64,000 nt of DNA. Source: Acidobacteriota bacterium. Lineage in GTDB: Bacteria > Acidobacteriota > Terriglobia > Bryobacterales > Bryobacteraceae. Positions 42,500 through 52,600 of the stretch are shown here, piece after piece. Location: positions 1 to 64,000 of the forward strand of contig VFZU01000013.1 in assembly GCA_016870995.1 (NCBI GenBank), given 5' to 3'. Each line of letters opens with the position of its first letter. Within the stretch, counting starts at the first letter, position 1. Under the pieces are notes generated by a model. The model was not told where the DNA came from. It ran no database searches and saw only the letters and a program-made list of their open reading frames with translations. Position numbers and translations under genes: made by a program.

Positions 42500-43753
42500 G
42501 TGTCCGATTCCCCCGAAGAAATCCGTTTCCGCTGGCTCGCGCTATGGGCCGCCATGCTCGGCTTCATGCTCGACGCCATGGACGTCCTTCTCTATTCCTT
42601 CGCTTTGCAGAGCATTCGCGCGGAATTTGGCCTCACTAATGAGCAGGCTGGGCTCGTTTTCACCTATACGCTTGTGGCTTCTGCCTTCGGCGGCATCCTA
42701 AGCGGCCTCGCCGCTGACCGATTCGGTCGCCAGCGTACTCTGATTGCCACCATCCTGCTTTACTCGTTCGCCTCTGGCGGCAGCGCTACTTCTTCGAGCC
42801 TCACCGAATTGCTCTTCTGGCGCTCGCTGGTTGGACTCGGGTTGGGTGCCGAATGGAGTGCCGGGGCGGTGTTGGTCGCTGAATATTGGCCGAGTGAAAA
42901 ACGCGCCCGCGCCATCTCGCTCATGCAGAGCGGTTGGGCGATCGGATATATTCTCGCCGCGATTGTCGCCGCCACTGTGTTGCCCTCTTACGGCTGGCGC
43001 GCCATGTTCTGGATTGGTGTGCTGCCTGCTCTGCTTACCGTCTGGATCCGTCGCAACGTACCCGAGCCTCCGGTTTGGGTGAACCGCACCGAGCCCGCTG
43101 GTAGCTTCTTTGAGATCTTCCGCGGCCCCCGGCTGCGCATCACGCTTGTCGCCACGGCCCTCGCCACCACGGTGCTGTTCGCCTATTGGGGCGTGTTCAC
43201 CTGGCTGCCCGGGTTCCTAGCCGCCCCCAAATCTGCTGGTGGTGCGGGTTTTGGCATCGTGAAGACCAGCGGCTGGATCATTGCGATGCAGGTGGGTGCC
43301 TTCGCCGGTTACAACTGCTTCGGCCTGCTGGCCGATCGTCTCGGCCGCCGGACTGCATTCGCCATATACGTCGTTGCCGCCGCAATCATGACTTTTGCCT
43401 ACGGCAGTGCCCCACGCTGGGCGGGCGATAATGCCCCGACGGTTTTGCTGATCGCCGGTCCCCTGCTTGGCTTCTTTGGCACCGGCTTCTTCGCTTTGTT
43501 CGGCACGATGCTCGCCGAGCTTTATCCGACTGCGGTTCGCGGAGCAGGTCAGGGCTTTGTTTACAATTTCGGTCGCGGATTAAGCGCTCTTGCTCCGCTG
43601 ACGGTTGGTGCTGTCGCTGATAAGAGCGGCCTCGATCTCGCACTGGTACTCAATGCCTGCTACTTCCTCGCTGGCGCCGCCCTGGTGTTCTTCCTGCCAG
43701 AAACCAAGGGCAGAGAACTGACATCTCAGCTTCCTGTGAACTCTGGCAACTGA
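42500..43753 (+). CDS. MFS transporter, metabolite:proton symporter-like
   Basis: 417 residues from GTG 42500 with about 12 membrane segments. The loop 2-3 signature GLAADRFGRQRTLI and the repeat in the second half (GLLADRLGRRTAF) are both present. GFMLDAMDVLLYSFAL in TM1 and GLGLGAEWSAGAVLVAEYWPSEKRARA resemble the aromatic-acid/sialate symporter branch. Substrate unknown; its convergent neighbour is phenylalanine hydroxylase, but the genes are not co-transcribed. 3' ends overlap by 28 bases. Confidence 0.88.
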   Translation: MSDSPEEIRFRWLALWAAMLGFMLDAMDVLLYSFALQSIRAEFGLTNEQAGLVFTYTLVASAFGGILSGLAADRFGRQRTLIATILLYSFASGGSATSSSLTELLFWRSLVGLGLGAEWSAGAVLVAEYWPSEKRARAISLMQSGWAIGYILAAIVAATVLPSYGWRAMFWIGVLPALLTVWIRRNVPEPPVWVNRTEPAGSFFEIFRGPRLRITLVATALATTVLFAYWGVFTWLPGFLAAPKSAGGAGFGIVKTSGWIIAMQVGAFAGYNCFGLLADRLGRRTAFAIYVVAAAIMTFAYGSAPRWAGDNAPTVLLIAGPLLGFFGTGFFALFGTMLAELYPTAVRGAGQGFVYNFGRGLSALAPLTVGAVADKSGLDLALVLNACYFLAGAALVFFLPETKGRELTSQLPVNSGN

Positions 43754-44445
43754 GCCATCACCGACGAACGCAACTGCTTCACAGCGTCATACAACTGCTC
43801 GAAGCTGTCTACTACGTACAGACGGTTCTGATAGCGGTCGATCTCAAACGGCGTCGCAATGACTTCCTTCAAGTCGAACGGTCTCCGCTCCACCGCGCTC
43901 GAATGCAATGCGTGATCCAGTTCGCCCAGGCTCGACATCACGCCGCTGCCATAGGCCTTCAGCGTACCGCCGCAATCCATCAATCCGAATTCGATTGTGT
44001 ACCAGAAGAACCGGGCCAAAGCGCCAGACACACGCTCGTCGTCATGCATCTGTTCGGCGAGGGCACCGAAGCTCGCCAGCGTATCGGCGAACACGCGATT
44101 GGTATGCATTGGCACGTGGCCAGCCACATCGTGAAACAGGTCCGGCTCGGGCAGATAATCCATCTGATCTTCTCGCCGCACCTTCGTTACCGTTGGGAAC
44201 TGCCGCCGGCGTAAATGTGCAAAGAAGTCCACCGCCGGCATGTATCCATCGACCGCAATCGCTTGAAATCCCGTGAGTGGTGCCAACCGCTGATTGATGT
44301 CAGAGAGCGACGGCGCCCTGCCTGGCTCCAGATTCAGCGCCGCAAGCCCATCCAGAAAAACGGGCGTCGCCCCAGACTTCCATCGCGGCAGCATCCGCTC
44401 GTAGAGCCGCTGCCAGATCGCATGTTCCGCCTTCGTGTAATTCAT
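43726..44445 (-). CDS. phhA: phenylalanine-4-hydroxylase
   Basis: 239 residues from ATG 44445 (MNYTKAEHAIWQRLYERML); upstream sequence contains the terminator of the previous operon, so the longer frame is rejected. The iron site is clear: both histidines in PDLFHDVAGHVPMH and the glutamate in RFFWYTIEFGLM. It hydroxylates phenylalanine to tyrosine using tetrahydropterin and O2. It is a single-domain enzyme without the ACT regulatory part, slightly short compared with about 260-300 residues in other bacteria. Confidence 0.93.
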   Translation of the reverse strand: MNYTKAEHAIWQRLYERMLPRWKSGATPVFLDGLAALNLEPGRAPSLSDINQRLAPLTGFQAIAVDGYMPAVDFFAHLRRRQFPTVTKVRREDQMDYLPEPDLFHDVAGHVPMHTNRVFADTLASFGALAEQMHDDERVSGALARFFWYTIEFGLMDCGGTLKAYGSGVMSSLGELDHALHSSAVERRPFDLKEVIATPFEIDRYQNRLYVVDSFEQLYDAVKQLRSSVMAQLPEFTGS

Positions 44446-44473
44446 GAGGCAAGATGTCTCCTGCCTCCTGTGT

Positions 44474-44500
44474 ACCAAAAAACACCACCTTGCAGTGGTG
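44474..44500 (-). terminator. intrinsic terminator of the cob/cytochrome operon
   Basis: On the minus strand: GCACCAC, loop TGCAAG, GTGGTG then TTTTTTGG. It begins two bases after the isomerase stop codon and separates the long operon from phhA. Confidence 0.85.
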
Positions 44501-44501
44501 C

Positions 44502-45368
44502 TTATATAGCCGACAGCCCGCGCAGGTTCCAGCCGCAGATCGTAGAACCAAGCATTTTGTTGCCATCCGGCCCCGGCCAATGCGTCTCAAGGCTCAGGGA
44601 ACCCCGATACCCATCTGCCACCAGCGCTGCAACTTGCCCCTTCCAATCCACGTGTCGCGAGCCGACCGGGCCCCACACCGGCTTGTGACCTTCCATGTGG
44701 CAATCCTTCACGTGTACATGCGCGATGCGGTCTTTCGGCAGCAGCCCGTAGCCATGAGGAAACGGCTCTTCGCCAGCTACCAGTGCATTTGCCGGATCCC
44801 ATACCAGCTTGAGATTCGGATGCACCACGCGCTCCAGAATTGCCTTCGATTCTTCCGCAGTCCCGATATGGCAGGCATGTTCGTTTTCAATGCCGATAAT
44901 CACGTTTTGCTTGGCGGCCTTGTCGGCCAGGTCCGTCAACGCACTGACGACTGCTTCAAAGCAGGCCTCTGGCTCCACGGTGCGCCAGTAGCTGAACACG
45001 CGGATGATCTTGGCACCCGTCAATTCACAAAGCCGGAACGCCCGGTCGAGCAATCTCGGCTGATCGTCAAAGGTGTGCTTCGAATTAAAAATGTCCTGTT
45101 GGAAACGCGTATCCACAGCCGGGCCATTGGGCAGCACGCACTTCAAGATCGGCGAAGCAATTCCGAGAATCGAAACTCCCTTGGCCGCGCAAAGATCCCG
45201 CGCCCGCAGCACTTCCTCGTCGCTCAAGTCCATGATGTTCTTGCCGAACACGACGCGCAATTCCGCGCCGGTCATTCCAATCGAAGCCATCGGCTCCAGA
45301 GCCGCCTCCAGATCGGTGGGCGAAAATTCATCGGTGATTGCCGCAATGGGCAGCTTCAGTTCGTTCAT
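44502..45368 (-). CDS. sugar phosphate isomerase/epimerase-like TIM-barrel protein
   Basis: 288 residues of the AP_endonuc_2/xylose-isomerase-like barrel: metal-binding Glu in IGIENEHACHIG, Asp in LKLVWDPANAL, His in IAHVHVKDCHMEGHK and Glu in GSLSLETHWPG. Probably cytosolic, metal-dependent, acting on an aldose or ketose derivative; the exact reaction is unknown. Last gene of the eight-gene operon, overlapping the CRTAC1 gene by four bases (ATGA) and followed at once by a terminator. Confidence 0.85.
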   Translation of the reverse strand: MNELKLPIAAITDEFSPTDLEAALEPMASIGMTGAELRVVFGKNIMDLSDEEVLRARDLCAAKGVSILGIASPILKCVLPNGPAVDTRFQQDIFNSKHTFDDQPRLLDRAFRLCELTGAKIIRVFSYWRTVEPEACFEAVVSALTDLADKAAKQNVIIGIENEHACHIGTAEESKAILERVVHPNLKLVWDPANALVAGEEPFPHGYGLLPKDRIAHVHVKDCHMEGHKPVWGPVGSRHVDWKGQVAALVADGYRGSLSLETHWPGPDGNKMLGSTICGWNLRGLSAI

Positions 45369-46996
45369 TTCTCTATCAGTTTCTCAGAGTCTTCTCGAAT
45401 CACATAGCGCTTCCGCCCAGCGACATTCTGAAACCGTTGCTTCTTGCCGTTTGGCCATTCGACTTCGATCAATTTCGCCGCCGCTTCCTGGTTCAATCCA
45501 AAGTGCAGAGCCAAATCGGACTGACTCAGATAACTCGAGCCGGATCGGACCATCTGCCATTGCTTTGCCGCGCCAGTATCCACGCGCACCACAGCGCCCA
45601 GCGCAGACCGATTCGACGTTACACCTTCCAGCTTCAGCTCAAGCCAGCTGAGCCTGTTGCCGCCTTCATTCTTGAAGAACGACACCGGCCCGTGATTGTT
45701 GTTGATCACGATGTCGAGATCGCCGTCACGATCGTAATCCGCATAAGCCGCCCCGCGCGCCACTATCCGCTTCATCAGATCTGCCCCGCGGCTGCGCGAT
45801 ACATCTTCAAATCCGCCCTTGCCCGTGTTGCGAAACAACAGCGGTGCCTGCCGGAACGATACCTTGGGTTGCACCCGGTTGATCTCTTCGTCGATGTGTC
45901 CGTTCGCCGCGAAGATATCGAGCCACCCGTCGTTATCGAAATCGAAAAAGAACACGCCAAAGGCCAGGCTCAACAAGCTGGCCTTGCCGATGGTTCTGCG
46001 GGGTGCTTCATCGACAAACAATCCTCGCCCCTCGTTGTGATAAAGCCCCAGCATCTGATTCGAGAAATTTCCCACCAACAAATGCGGCCGGCCTGAGCGG
46101 TCATAATCTGCCGCATCGACGCCCATTGCGCCGCGCGCGACGCCATCCTCACCAAATGCAATTCCTGCCGCCACGGCTTCCTCGCTAAAGGTTCCGTTCT
46201 TGTTGTTGCGGTACAGCTTGTTCGGCTGTGTGTCGTTGGCGCTGAAGATGTCCGGCCATCCGTCGCCGTTGTAGTCGAACACGGCCACTCCCAGCGTTTT
46301 TGACGTTGGATCTCCGAGGCCTGCCTTCTGCGTTGCGTCTTCAAACTTGCCGCTGCCGAGATTCCGGTACAGCTTCACGCTCTGCCCCTTGTACGATTCC
46401 GGTGTGCAATAGCTCTTGGTTGATCCATCGAGAGAGCAGAACAAATCCCTCTTGGCCTCCCATCTCACATAGTTCCCTACAAACACGTCGGCCTTGCCAT
46501 CTTTGTCGTAGTCGAGCCATGCCGCGCTCGTGCCGAAGGCCTTGTTGTTGATCCCCGCTGTCGCTGTCACATCCTTGAACTTGAAGTTCCCCTCGTTGTG
46601 CAGCAACTTGTCGCCGTCGAGCGAACTGATGTACAAATCTTCTCGCCCGTCGTTGTCATAATCTGCGGCGGCTCCGCCCATTGCGTACTTCTCGACATCG
46701 AGACCGCTGCCGAGGGTCACGTTCGTGAACGTGCCATTGCGGTTGTTCTTGTAGAGCGCGCTCAGCGGCTTGCGTCCCCGAGGAGACCAGTCCCGCGAGT
46801 TCAATAAAAGCAGGTCTGTCCAACCATCCCCATCGGCGTCGAACCAGACCACGCCGCTGCCCATCGTCTCAGGCAGCCACTTCTTCCCAGCCCGTCCGGA
46901 GTTGTGGGTAAATTTCACTCCCGCCTCAACACTTGCCTCGCGAAACGACTCCGCCGCCAGCGGCAACGCCAAACACAACACCACCAAACTCTTCAT
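45365..46996 (-). CDS. CRTAC1-family protein: FG-GAP repeats plus ASPIC/UnbV domain
   Basis: 543 residues with a signal peptide (MKSLVVLCLALPLAAES). Seven-bladed-propeller-like FG-GAP/VCBS repeats carry calcium-loop motifs (DADGDGWTDLLLL, DYDNDGREDLYIS, DYDKDGKADVFVG, DYNGDGWPDIFSA, DFDNDGWLDIFAA, DYDRDGDLDIVIN). The C-terminal ASPIC/UnbV domain (NRSALGAVVRVDTGAAKQWQMVRSGSSYLSQSDLALHFGLNQ ... VEWPNGKKQRF) completes the family layout. An exported protein of unknown role. Overlaps both operon neighbours by four bases. Confidence 0.9.
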   Translation of the reverse strand: MKSLVVLCLALPLAAESFREASVEAGVKFTHNSGRAGKKWLPETMGSGVVWFDADGDGWTDLLLLNSRDWSPRGRKPLSALYKNNRNGTFTNVTLGSGLDVEKYAMGGAAADYDNDGREDLYISSLDGDKLLHNEGNFKFKDVTATAGINNKAFGTSAAWLDYDKDGKADVFVGNYVRWEAKRDLFCSLDGSTKSYCTPESYKGQSVKLYRNLGSGKFEDATQKAGLGDPTSKTLGVAVFDYNGDGWPDIFSANDTQPNKLYRNNKNGTFSEEAVAAGIAFGEDGVARGAMGVDAADYDRSGRPHLLVGNFSNQMLGLYHNEGRGLFVDEAPRRTIGKASLLSLAFGVFFFDFDNDGWLDIFAANGHIDEEINRVQPKVSFRQAPLLFRNTGKGGFEDVSRSRGADLMKRIVARGAAYADYDRDGDLDIVINNNHGPVSFFKNEGGNRLSWLELKLEGVTSNRSALGAVVRVDTGAAKQWQMVRSGSSYLSQSDLALHFGLNQEAAAKLIEVEWPNGKKQRFQNVAGRKRYVIREDSEKLIEK

Positions 46997-49617
46997 CGAA
47001 TCTTGCCACTTTCATGATCGTGAATCGGCTGCCGCTCGTTGTTGTCCTCAGGGCTCAACATGCGCGGCTTGGCCGTTACCGCCTGCGCTGACTCATCCAC
47101 CTTAAATCGCCGGAACAACTTCTCAGAATAGGCAGCTTTGTCTGTCGCTCCGAGTCCGCGATACGACAGCATCAGGTTGTAATGCGCCTGCACGTCCTCG
47201 CTATCCACTTCGAGCACGCGCTCGAGATACTTCACCGCCGTCGCGTAATCCCGCTTCAAAAACAGGATGCGCCCCATCTGGTTCAACATCACGCGGTCTC
47301 GCGGATACTGTTCTTCCACCTTGTGCAACGAAGCGATCGCCGCATCGTAATCGCCATCCGATTTCTCCGTCATCGCCTTGAAGAAGTGAACTCTCGCGAG
47401 TTTCGGATTCCTTTCCATGGCCTTTGCCAAATACCCTTTGGCCTTCTCCGTCTCGCCTTCCTGAATCAGCGCCCTCGCCACATTCAGCCAGCCGTCAGCA
47501 TACTCGGGCTCGGCCTCCGTCACTCGCTGAAAGGCATACTCGGCACCTTTCAGGTCGCCTTGTAGCAGCAACCCGATGCCCCAGTCGTTCCAGCGTTCCC
47601 GATCCTTCTTTGTAACTGCGGGCTTCCAATTGGTTGCGCCAGCCCCCACTTCGGCTTTTGCCGTCGCCATCGTCACAATCGGAATCACCGGCACCCGATC
47701 CTTCACCGGCCCCGAAACATCGGGCCGCTTCTCATAAGAGAACTCGTTGTAGCTGTGCGCGAACTTTCGGTAATTCAGCTTCGCCTCGAAACGGAACGGA
47801 GCCTTCGCAGTCTTCGGAATCTGAACTCGGTAATGTACCGTGTCAGCCGCACCTGGCGGAATCAATCGCACATACAGGGCGCTTCGTGCCTGCCACGCGT
47901 TCCGCTTGTTGATGTGATTGCCTTCGGCATCGACCATGTAGCTGCGATAAAAATGCGCTCCTTTGTCCACCGGGCCCTTGCCGTCATCCTCGGCTTTGCC
48001 AGACCAGAAGAACACCTTGCCATCGGCATCCTTGCCCTGCAATTCGAGCCAGAGATCGTACGCATCCACCGTGCCACCAGGGAAAAAGTGCCCAACGCGA
48101 CGCGTCCTTACGACAGCATCCACTCGCACAGTCGATCCTGGCTCCACTGTTACCTTGGCCGTATCGATTGGCGCTGCCACTTTCGATACTTCACGGATGA
48201 AGAACTGCCCGGCCGTTTCGGCCTCTTCACCCACCGCCATGGTTGAGTTCAGGCTTTGCGTATCTCCAGCCCGCCGCAACATGGGCGCTTGCCCTTTCAT
48301 CTCTTCGACGGGAGTAATCGCGAACAGATCGACGGTCACAAAGCCGCTCTTCAAGAAGTTCACGGTTTCCTCAAGTTGTTTCTTGTCCCCATTCACGCTG
48401 GGGACGGCTGTATTGGCCGTTGCGAATCGATGCGAATGCACGCGACCATTCCGGTTGCCGGGGTCGTTGGAGGCAACCATCGGCATGTGACAGTCATTGC
48501 AGGTGCTTGGCTTGGCCGGATAGTAGAAGCTCCGCGCTCCTTGTCCCGATACCGCCGATGCCTGCCAGTTGTCGTAGTCGTTGAATCCCCGCAACCAGCG
48601 GTAATCGTTCACCGGCTGATCCAGATGCACCTTGTGGCAGGTCGAGCAATACTCGGCCGATTGTTCCCTCATGAACGGCTTGATGAAGGTCTTTCGGTGC
48701 GGTTCTGGGTCTGCGTAGGTCAAGAAGTTATCGAGCATTCTCACGTAGCGGTTCCGGCTCGATGCCAGCTCATGCATTGGCGGGTACTCAATGACGAAGT
48801 TCCCATTGCCGACGCTTCCCTTCACGTGAACAATTGAATGGCACGACAAGCAGCCCAGCCCATTCTGTGCTTCAGGTGTGTAGACCTGATCCTTGATCGG
48901 TTGCTCCCACTTGCCGTTGAAGAACACCGCATGATCGTGGCATCCCGCGCACCACTTGGAAGGCTGCGTGGATTTCTGCACATCCTGCATGTACTCAATC
49001 GAGCGCCGGTAGTACTGATTATTGAAGCTCGAGAAGTGGTGCATCGAGCTGTTCCACTGCTCGTAGATGTCCTTATGGCACTCCCCGCAGAGTTTCGAAT
49101 CCATGAAGAAGTTCGAAGGGATGGTCTTCTTCACATCCGTATCGGCGGGCGATGGCCAGAACGGCCCTTTCTCTCGGCCCTCTTCGTGCATCGATGCCGG
49201 GATCACCAGTTGCCGGTTCGTCAGCTTTTGGCTCGGCGCGTAATACGCCCGATCGTAGAAATAAGTCGCCAGCGGCAACATCGACAAGCCGGCAACGGCT
49301 ACGCGATGCTGTTTGCTCACCCAGGCAGCGCCAACCACTCCTACTGCGATATGGCCCGCCAACACCCATGCTTGATCTGACGTATTTCCAACAATCGCCA
49401 GATACATCCCAACCATCAGGGCTACTGCCAACAACCCTGCCGCTATGGGTTTCTCGCGCCGCAGCATCCACACGAGTGTTCCTACTACGATCGCCCCACC
49501 GACAATGTGCAAAAGCACATTCGCCATGTAAAACAGATTTGCCTGCGCGAAAGCGGCCAAATAAGCGCTATTCAGCAGTAGCAGGGCAAAAGCGCCCCAC
49601 ACCAAACGTTGAATCAT
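46993..49617 (-). CDS. membrane-anchored pentaheme c-type cytochrome with C-terminal TPR repeats
   Basis: 874 residues. About four to five hydrophobic helices occupy residues 5-120. Five CxxCH haem sites follow at about 177 (CGECH), 223 (CAGCH), 256 (CLSCH), 324 (CSTCH) and 373 (CNDCH), as in cytochrome c554-like multihaem domains, with several extra histidines nearby as possible distal ligands. A beta-rich region spans about 430-640. TPR units run from about 650 to 850 (NDWGIGLLLQGDLKGAEYAFQRVTEAEPEYADGWLNVARALIQEGE). The soluble part should face the periplasm, where haem is attached. Starts one base after the stop of the TPR/FG-GAP gene; electron partner unknown. Confidence 0.88.
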   Translation of the reverse strand: MIQRLVWGAFALLLLNSAYLAAFAQANLFYMANVLLHIVGGAIVVGTLVWMLRREKPIAAGLLAVALMVGMYLAIVGNTSDQAWVLAGHIAVGVVGAAWVSKQHRVAVAGLSMLPLATYFYDRAYYAPSQKLTNRQLVIPASMHEEGREKGPFWPSPADTDVKKTIPSNFFMDSKLCGECHKDIYEQWNSSMHHFSSFNNQYYRRSIEYMQDVQKSTQPSKWCAGCHDHAVFFNGKWEQPIKDQVYTPEAQNGLGCLSCHSIVHVKGSVGNGNFVIEYPPMHELASSRNRYVRMLDNFLTYADPEPHRKTFIKPFMREQSAEYCSTCHKVHLDQPVNDYRWLRGFNDYDNWQASAVSGQGARSFYYPAKPSTCNDCHMPMVASNDPGNRNGRVHSHRFATANTAVPSVNGDKKQLEETVNFLKSGFVTVDLFAITPVEEMKGQAPMLRRAGDTQSLNSTMAVGEEAETAGQFFIREVSKVAAPIDTAKVTVEPGSTVRVDAVVRTRRVGHFFPGGTVDAYDLWLELQGKDADGKVFFWSGKAEDDGKGPVDKGAHFYRSYMVDAEGNHINKRNAWQARSALYVRLIPPGAADTVHYRVQIPKTAKAPFRFEAKLNYRKFAHSYNEFSYEKRPDVSGPVKDRVPVIPIVTMATAKAEVGAGATNWKPAVTKKDRERWNDWGIGLLLQGDLKGAEYAFQRVTEAEPEYADGWLNVARALIQEGETEKAKGYLAKAMERNPKLARVHFFKAMTEKSDGDYDAAIASLHKVEEQYPRDRVMLNQMGRILFLKRDYATAVKYLERVLEVDSEDVQAHYNLMLSYRGLGATDKAAYSEKLFRRFKVDESAQAVTAKPRMLSPEDNNERQPIHDHESGKIR

Positions 49618-49618
49618 A

Positions 49619-52600
49619 CTACCTCAAGATCGACAAAGGCCTCAATAGTCTCAGCGCGGGCCGCGTATTGAATCGCTTTTCTGCATCCCCCGCTGGAGAG
49701 CTTTCTGACTCCAGCTTATATGAATATCCACTCATCCGGTGAAACGGCAACGGACCTACACTCTGCGAGTACGCAGTGTTTGCATCGCGGTCTTTGGCCC
49801 AGCCATCCACATGCAGCAGATAATCTCTTCGCCAGCCAGAAGGCAATGCAGGCAAACCTGCGGTATCGAACTCAAGCCGCAACTCGTCTCCGGAGCCCAT
49901 CACGGCCAATTTGTCATCGATCGCAAGCGTCAATTCCTTCACATCGCCGTACCGTGTGTAGTTTCCTGGTGTCGGGTTCCACAGAGAAGTGGGTTCTGGA
50001 TTCGGATACGAAAATTCTTCCGGCTGCTTTCGCTCTGGGTGAATCACTGAGGGTGAAAATCCGCGGAACTGCAAGCTGGCCGCGCTGGCATTGAGCGCCG
50101 TCAACACGTGCTCAGGTCGCGCACTTCCTTCGCTCAAGAAGATCTCATCCCAATACACACAAAGGTTCGTCACGATCCGCACCTCGCGGCTGGTGCTCAA
50201 GAACGTGTTCGTCAAATCGACAACCATCGCCTTCGGCTTTCCCGACGGCATGCCCATGTCCTCGATCACCGTCACCCATTCCCCGCGCTTGTTTTTCACC
50301 TGCAATGAGGGTGGCGAGAGCGGCTTGCCTTCTTGCGCTGCGGCGAGAAACGTTGAGCCATCCGCCCAATCCACCCATCCTGACAACACCAGGATCGCGT
50401 TGTTCTTCGCCGCTACATTTCCGAAGTCCAATGTCAGCGTATGGCGCTCTGCCACACCCGCCGTCGACCTCTTATAGAAGTTCGGATAGGTTCGGTCCTT
50501 TGCAGCCAGCAGTGCTGTCACATCATTGCCCAGATGATCGACGGCCTTTCGTGCGTGGACCGCATTCTTCACCCCATACAGCTGAAACTCAGGAAACGGC
50601 GGCGCCTTCCACTTCTCATTTGAGTACACTCGCGTGTCGGCAGGATGATCCACCGCGAGCAGCCGCACCTGATCGAAATAAGCCGCTTCGCTCAATTCTT
50701 CAGTCAGCCTCACCTCCAGTCGCCCTGCGGCATTTGGCTTGAGTTGTTCGCCCGCAATCGAGATGTACTCATCATGATCGGTCGCAAAGAACGTCCCATC
50801 ACCTGCGCTCGCACCCAGCGGCGCTACGCCCAGGACATCTGTGATGTACTCGAAGCCTTCGCCGTTAAACGTCCACACAATTGGGCACGACCCCGACAAT
50901 CGCTGCGCCTCTTTATAGCGCCCCGGCGTCGCGACTGCCTGCTTCATCTCGTTTTGAATCAACCCGTTCGGCCAGGTGATCCGCACCACCTCCACCTGCG
51001 TCGCTTTGCCCACTCCAAAGTTCAACGCAAAGCCCTCGTAGAGCTTCTTTTGATACAAGCCGCCCGCCCGTACTTCAATCTCTGCTCCGGGTGCCGACTT
51101 GATGTTCTTCACCCCTTCGAGCGTCACCTTCAACACCTTGTTCAGCAAGGGCGTCACGTTTAAGTTCTCGATCCAACCCGAAGGCCGCAACTGCACCAGA
51201 TCTGTCTTGCCATCGTTGTTCAGGTCGAGCGCCGCAGCTCCAGCTACCAGCTCATAACGCCCATCATTGCGAAGGTCTGCAATCACGGCTTGCCCCATCA
51301 GACCCGCCACTCTTGTAGCTTTTGCCAATCCAGCCGTCACCATCACGCGATCGCCATCGCTGAACACGACATCGAGCACGCTATCCTGATCCACATCCCC
51401 AACCACCAGATTCTTCGCGCCAGCCGGAATCACGGCCAGGTCTTCCCGTGCATATTTGCCTAGCAATAAATCCCGGTACAAGGCACCAGTGCCCGCAGCA
51501 AAGCTCACAATTACATCGAACCCGCGTGTATCCGGCACCACCCGAGTCACCACGGCATCGACTATCTCACCAGTTCCAAACGGGAACAGCTCGCTCTTGT
51601 CGGCAAAACCCGCTTCGCCCTGATTGCGCAACAGCAGACTCTTCTCGCCGAACACCAGCAAGTCAAGATCATAGTCGTGATCAAAATCTATAAACACACA
51701 CTTGTTGAATTTGCCGCGTGCCGGCAGTGGCAACTGCCTCCATCCCGTGCCCGTATTCTGCACGAGCACTGGCATTTCTTCACCCACAACACACAAATCC
51801 ACCAGTCCGTCGTTGTTGAAATCTCCCGCCGACACATTCCTCGCGCCGCTCACGCTTGCGATCCGTTTGCCTCCGATACTCAAGCCCTGCGCATCCCAAT
51901 ACAGCGCCTGATTGCCTAGCGCAATTGCACCCTTCCACGCATCGGCCAGCTTACGCTCCTGCCACCGCAATATCGTCTTGTCGCGAAGCGGTGCTGCTGG
52001 CTTTGGATCATAAATTTCTGAATACTGGCACCAATCTACATCCTCGGGTACTGCAGCTCCCTCGGTTAGTTTCTTTAGCCCTTGAAAAACCTCAAGTTGC
52101 ACCTTCGCATCGTTTGCCCGCCCAGCCTGCCGGTACATGTTGAACAATTGAAACCGCGCCGCCGCCAGATTCACGTCTAGCTTCATCGCCCGCTCAAACG
52201 CGGCCGTTGCTCCCGCTGCATCGCCCAACTGCTTCAGCAATACCCCAACGTTGTAATGCAGAATCGGCTCTTTCGCATCGAGCTTCACCGCCCCCTGCAT
52301 CTGCTCCAGTGCCTTCTGCGTCTCGCCCTGCTTCTTCAGCTCAATGCCTACCGTGAACCACGTATGTGGCAGCTCCGGCTTCTCTTTCTGCACCGTTAGC
52401 AGTTGCGCGATCCCTTCTTGTGCCTGCCCAGCCCGCAGTAGGGCGAGGCCATAATTCAGGCGCTCCCGCGCCGACTTTGGTGCGAGATCCAGCGCCTGCT
52501 TCAGCGTCACCACCGCTTCTTTTTGCGTCGTTGGATTTTCATAGAACGCCTTGCCCAGATTGCGTAGCGCCTCAAGCCGTGCCTCCTGTGCAAACGCAAA

